DNA of 6,051 nucleotides from Euryarchaeota archaeon UBA226 (lineage in GTDB: Archaea > Thermoplasmatota > Poseidoniia > Poseidoniales > Poseidoniaceae): the NCBI GenBank assembly GCA_002505935.1, contig DAWL01000101.1, positions 1 through 6,051 of the forward strand. Direction: 5' to 3'. Below are positions 5,361 through 6,051 of the stretch, one piece after another. The notes under the pieces were generated by a model that had not been told where the DNA came from, searched no databases, and saw nothing but the letters and a program-made list of their open reading frames with translations. The position numbers were made by a program, and so were the translations under genes. Every line of letters starts with the position of its first letter. The stretch's first letter is position 1.

Positions 5361-6051
5361 ATGCTCAAAATCAAACCCGGTACCAAAGTAGTAATTTTGA
5401 CAGGTGCAGGAATTAGTGCTGAATCGGGAATCAAAACTTTTCGCGCCTCCGATGGGCTGTGGGAAAATCACGCTATCGAAGATGTTGCAACCCCTTATGC
5501 CTGGCAAGAAAACCCTGAACTTGTTTGGAATTTCTACCAAAGAAGGCGAGAACAACTTCTCGATGTAGAGCCAAATCCTGCTCATCATGCATTGGTGAAA
5601 TTAGAACAACACGTCGGCGAAGAATTCCTGCTCATTACCCAGAATGTAGATGACTTACATGGCAGGGCCGGTTCACAAAATCTCATTCACATGCATGGTG
5701 AACTACGCAAATTGCGATGCGAAGAGTGTGCAGGCGTCTTTGAGATGATGGAAGAAGGGCACCTAGCCGATGACTATGTTACTTGTCCAGATTGCGAGCA
5801 CGACAGACTAAGGCCGCATATCGTGTGGTTTCATGAAATGCCTTTCCAATTGGAAGAAATATTTCAAGCAGTAGAGAATTGTGACATTTTCATGACTATC
5901 GGCACTAGTGGGCATGTCTCGCCTGCTTCAGATCTGATATATCTCGCAAGTTCATGCGGTGCAACTTGTATTGGGATTAATCTTGACAAACCGGTGAACT
6001 TTGATGGGCACGATGAATTTCACCAAGGTAAAGCCGGCGAGATACTACCTG
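5361..6051 (+). CDS. NAD-dependent protein deacylase, class III sirtuin (partial, 3' end cut)
   Basis: Sir2-family enzyme that removes acyl groups from lysine using NAD+, releasing nicotinamide and O-acyl-ADP-ribose. The 230 codons present cover nearly all of the usual 240-250 aa. Seen in order: TGAGISAESGIKTFR (14-28), DGLWENH (31-37), Y59 and R62 in FYQRRR, QNVDDLHGRAGS (94-105), catalytic H112 in HMHGEL, zinc cysteines C120, C123, C142, C145, RPHIVWFHE (151-159) and GTSGHVSPA (181-189). The Tyr-x2-Arg pair equals Y102/R105 of SIRT5, which bind negatively charged acyl groups, so desuccinylase as well as deacetylase activity is likely (E. coli CobB does both). It lies 27 nt after the Cas4-like gene on the same strand with no visible terminator, so co-transcription is likely. 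In archaea sirtuins are known to act on Alba and acetyl-CoA synthetase; the substrate here is not shown. Confidence 0.94.
   Translation, partial: MLKIKPGTKVVILTGAGISAESGIKTFRASDGLWENHAIEDVATPYAWQENPELVWNFYQRRREQLLDVEPNPAHHALVKLEQHVGEEFLLITQNVDDLHGRAGSQNLIHMHGELRKLRCEECAGVFEMMEEGHLADDYVTCPDCEHDRLRPHIVWFHEMPFQLEEIFQAVENCDIFMTIGTSGHVSPASDLIYLASSCGATCIGINLDKPVNFDGHDEFHQGKAGEILP

Noticed and set aside
5298..5588. Open frame on the minus strand over the nuclease/sirtuin junction
   Set aside because: The sirtuin on the plus strand is unambiguous here, so this is a shadow frame.

Overview
The window looks archaeal. The clearest sign is the minus-strand gene for ribosomal protein uS2, which is of the archaeal/eukaryotic type (HIGTQQK, SARQYGQRP and GRFIPGSLTNP blocks; about 200 aa). 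Other archaeal-style signs are several start codons preceded by a GGTG-core Shine-Dalgarno, a HxlR-type regulator, a membrane-anchored winged-helix protein and a lone Cas4-like nuclease. Base composition looks moderate. A marine Thermoplasmatota (Poseidoniales, Marine Group II) is my best guess. That guess rests on general style, not on a diagnostic gene.

Left part (1-2414, plus strand): the possible tail of an upstream gene, then three consecutive winged-helix (wHTH) regulators. They are a HxlR-family protein, a small protein with one membrane segment followed by two wHTH domains (joined to the first by an ATGA overlap), and a 375-aa soluble protein with two wHTH domains and an unrecognised C-terminal region. 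The third gene has its own Shine-Dalgarno, a possible TATA box next to a 10-bp palindrome, and a strong dyad within its first codons.

Middle (2434-3996): a tRNA-dihydrouridine synthase on the plus strand meets uS2 on the minus strand. Their stop codons abut with no base between them.

Right part (3997-6051): a divergent intergenic region of about 170 bp carries a nested hairpin. It is followed by a Cas4/Dna2-type PD-(D/E)XK nuclease with four predicted transmembrane helices inserted between its N-terminal cysteine and its catalytic core. A class III (SIRT5/CobB-like) sirtuin follows 27 nt downstream and is cut by the window edge only near its C terminus.

The most interesting item is the membrane-embedded Cas4-like nuclease. 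All key active-site and iron-sulfur residues are visible, no CRISPR array or other cas gene is present, and it appears co-transcribed with a sirtuin. Functions of the two multi-wHTH proteins and any link between the nuclease and the sirtuin are inference.
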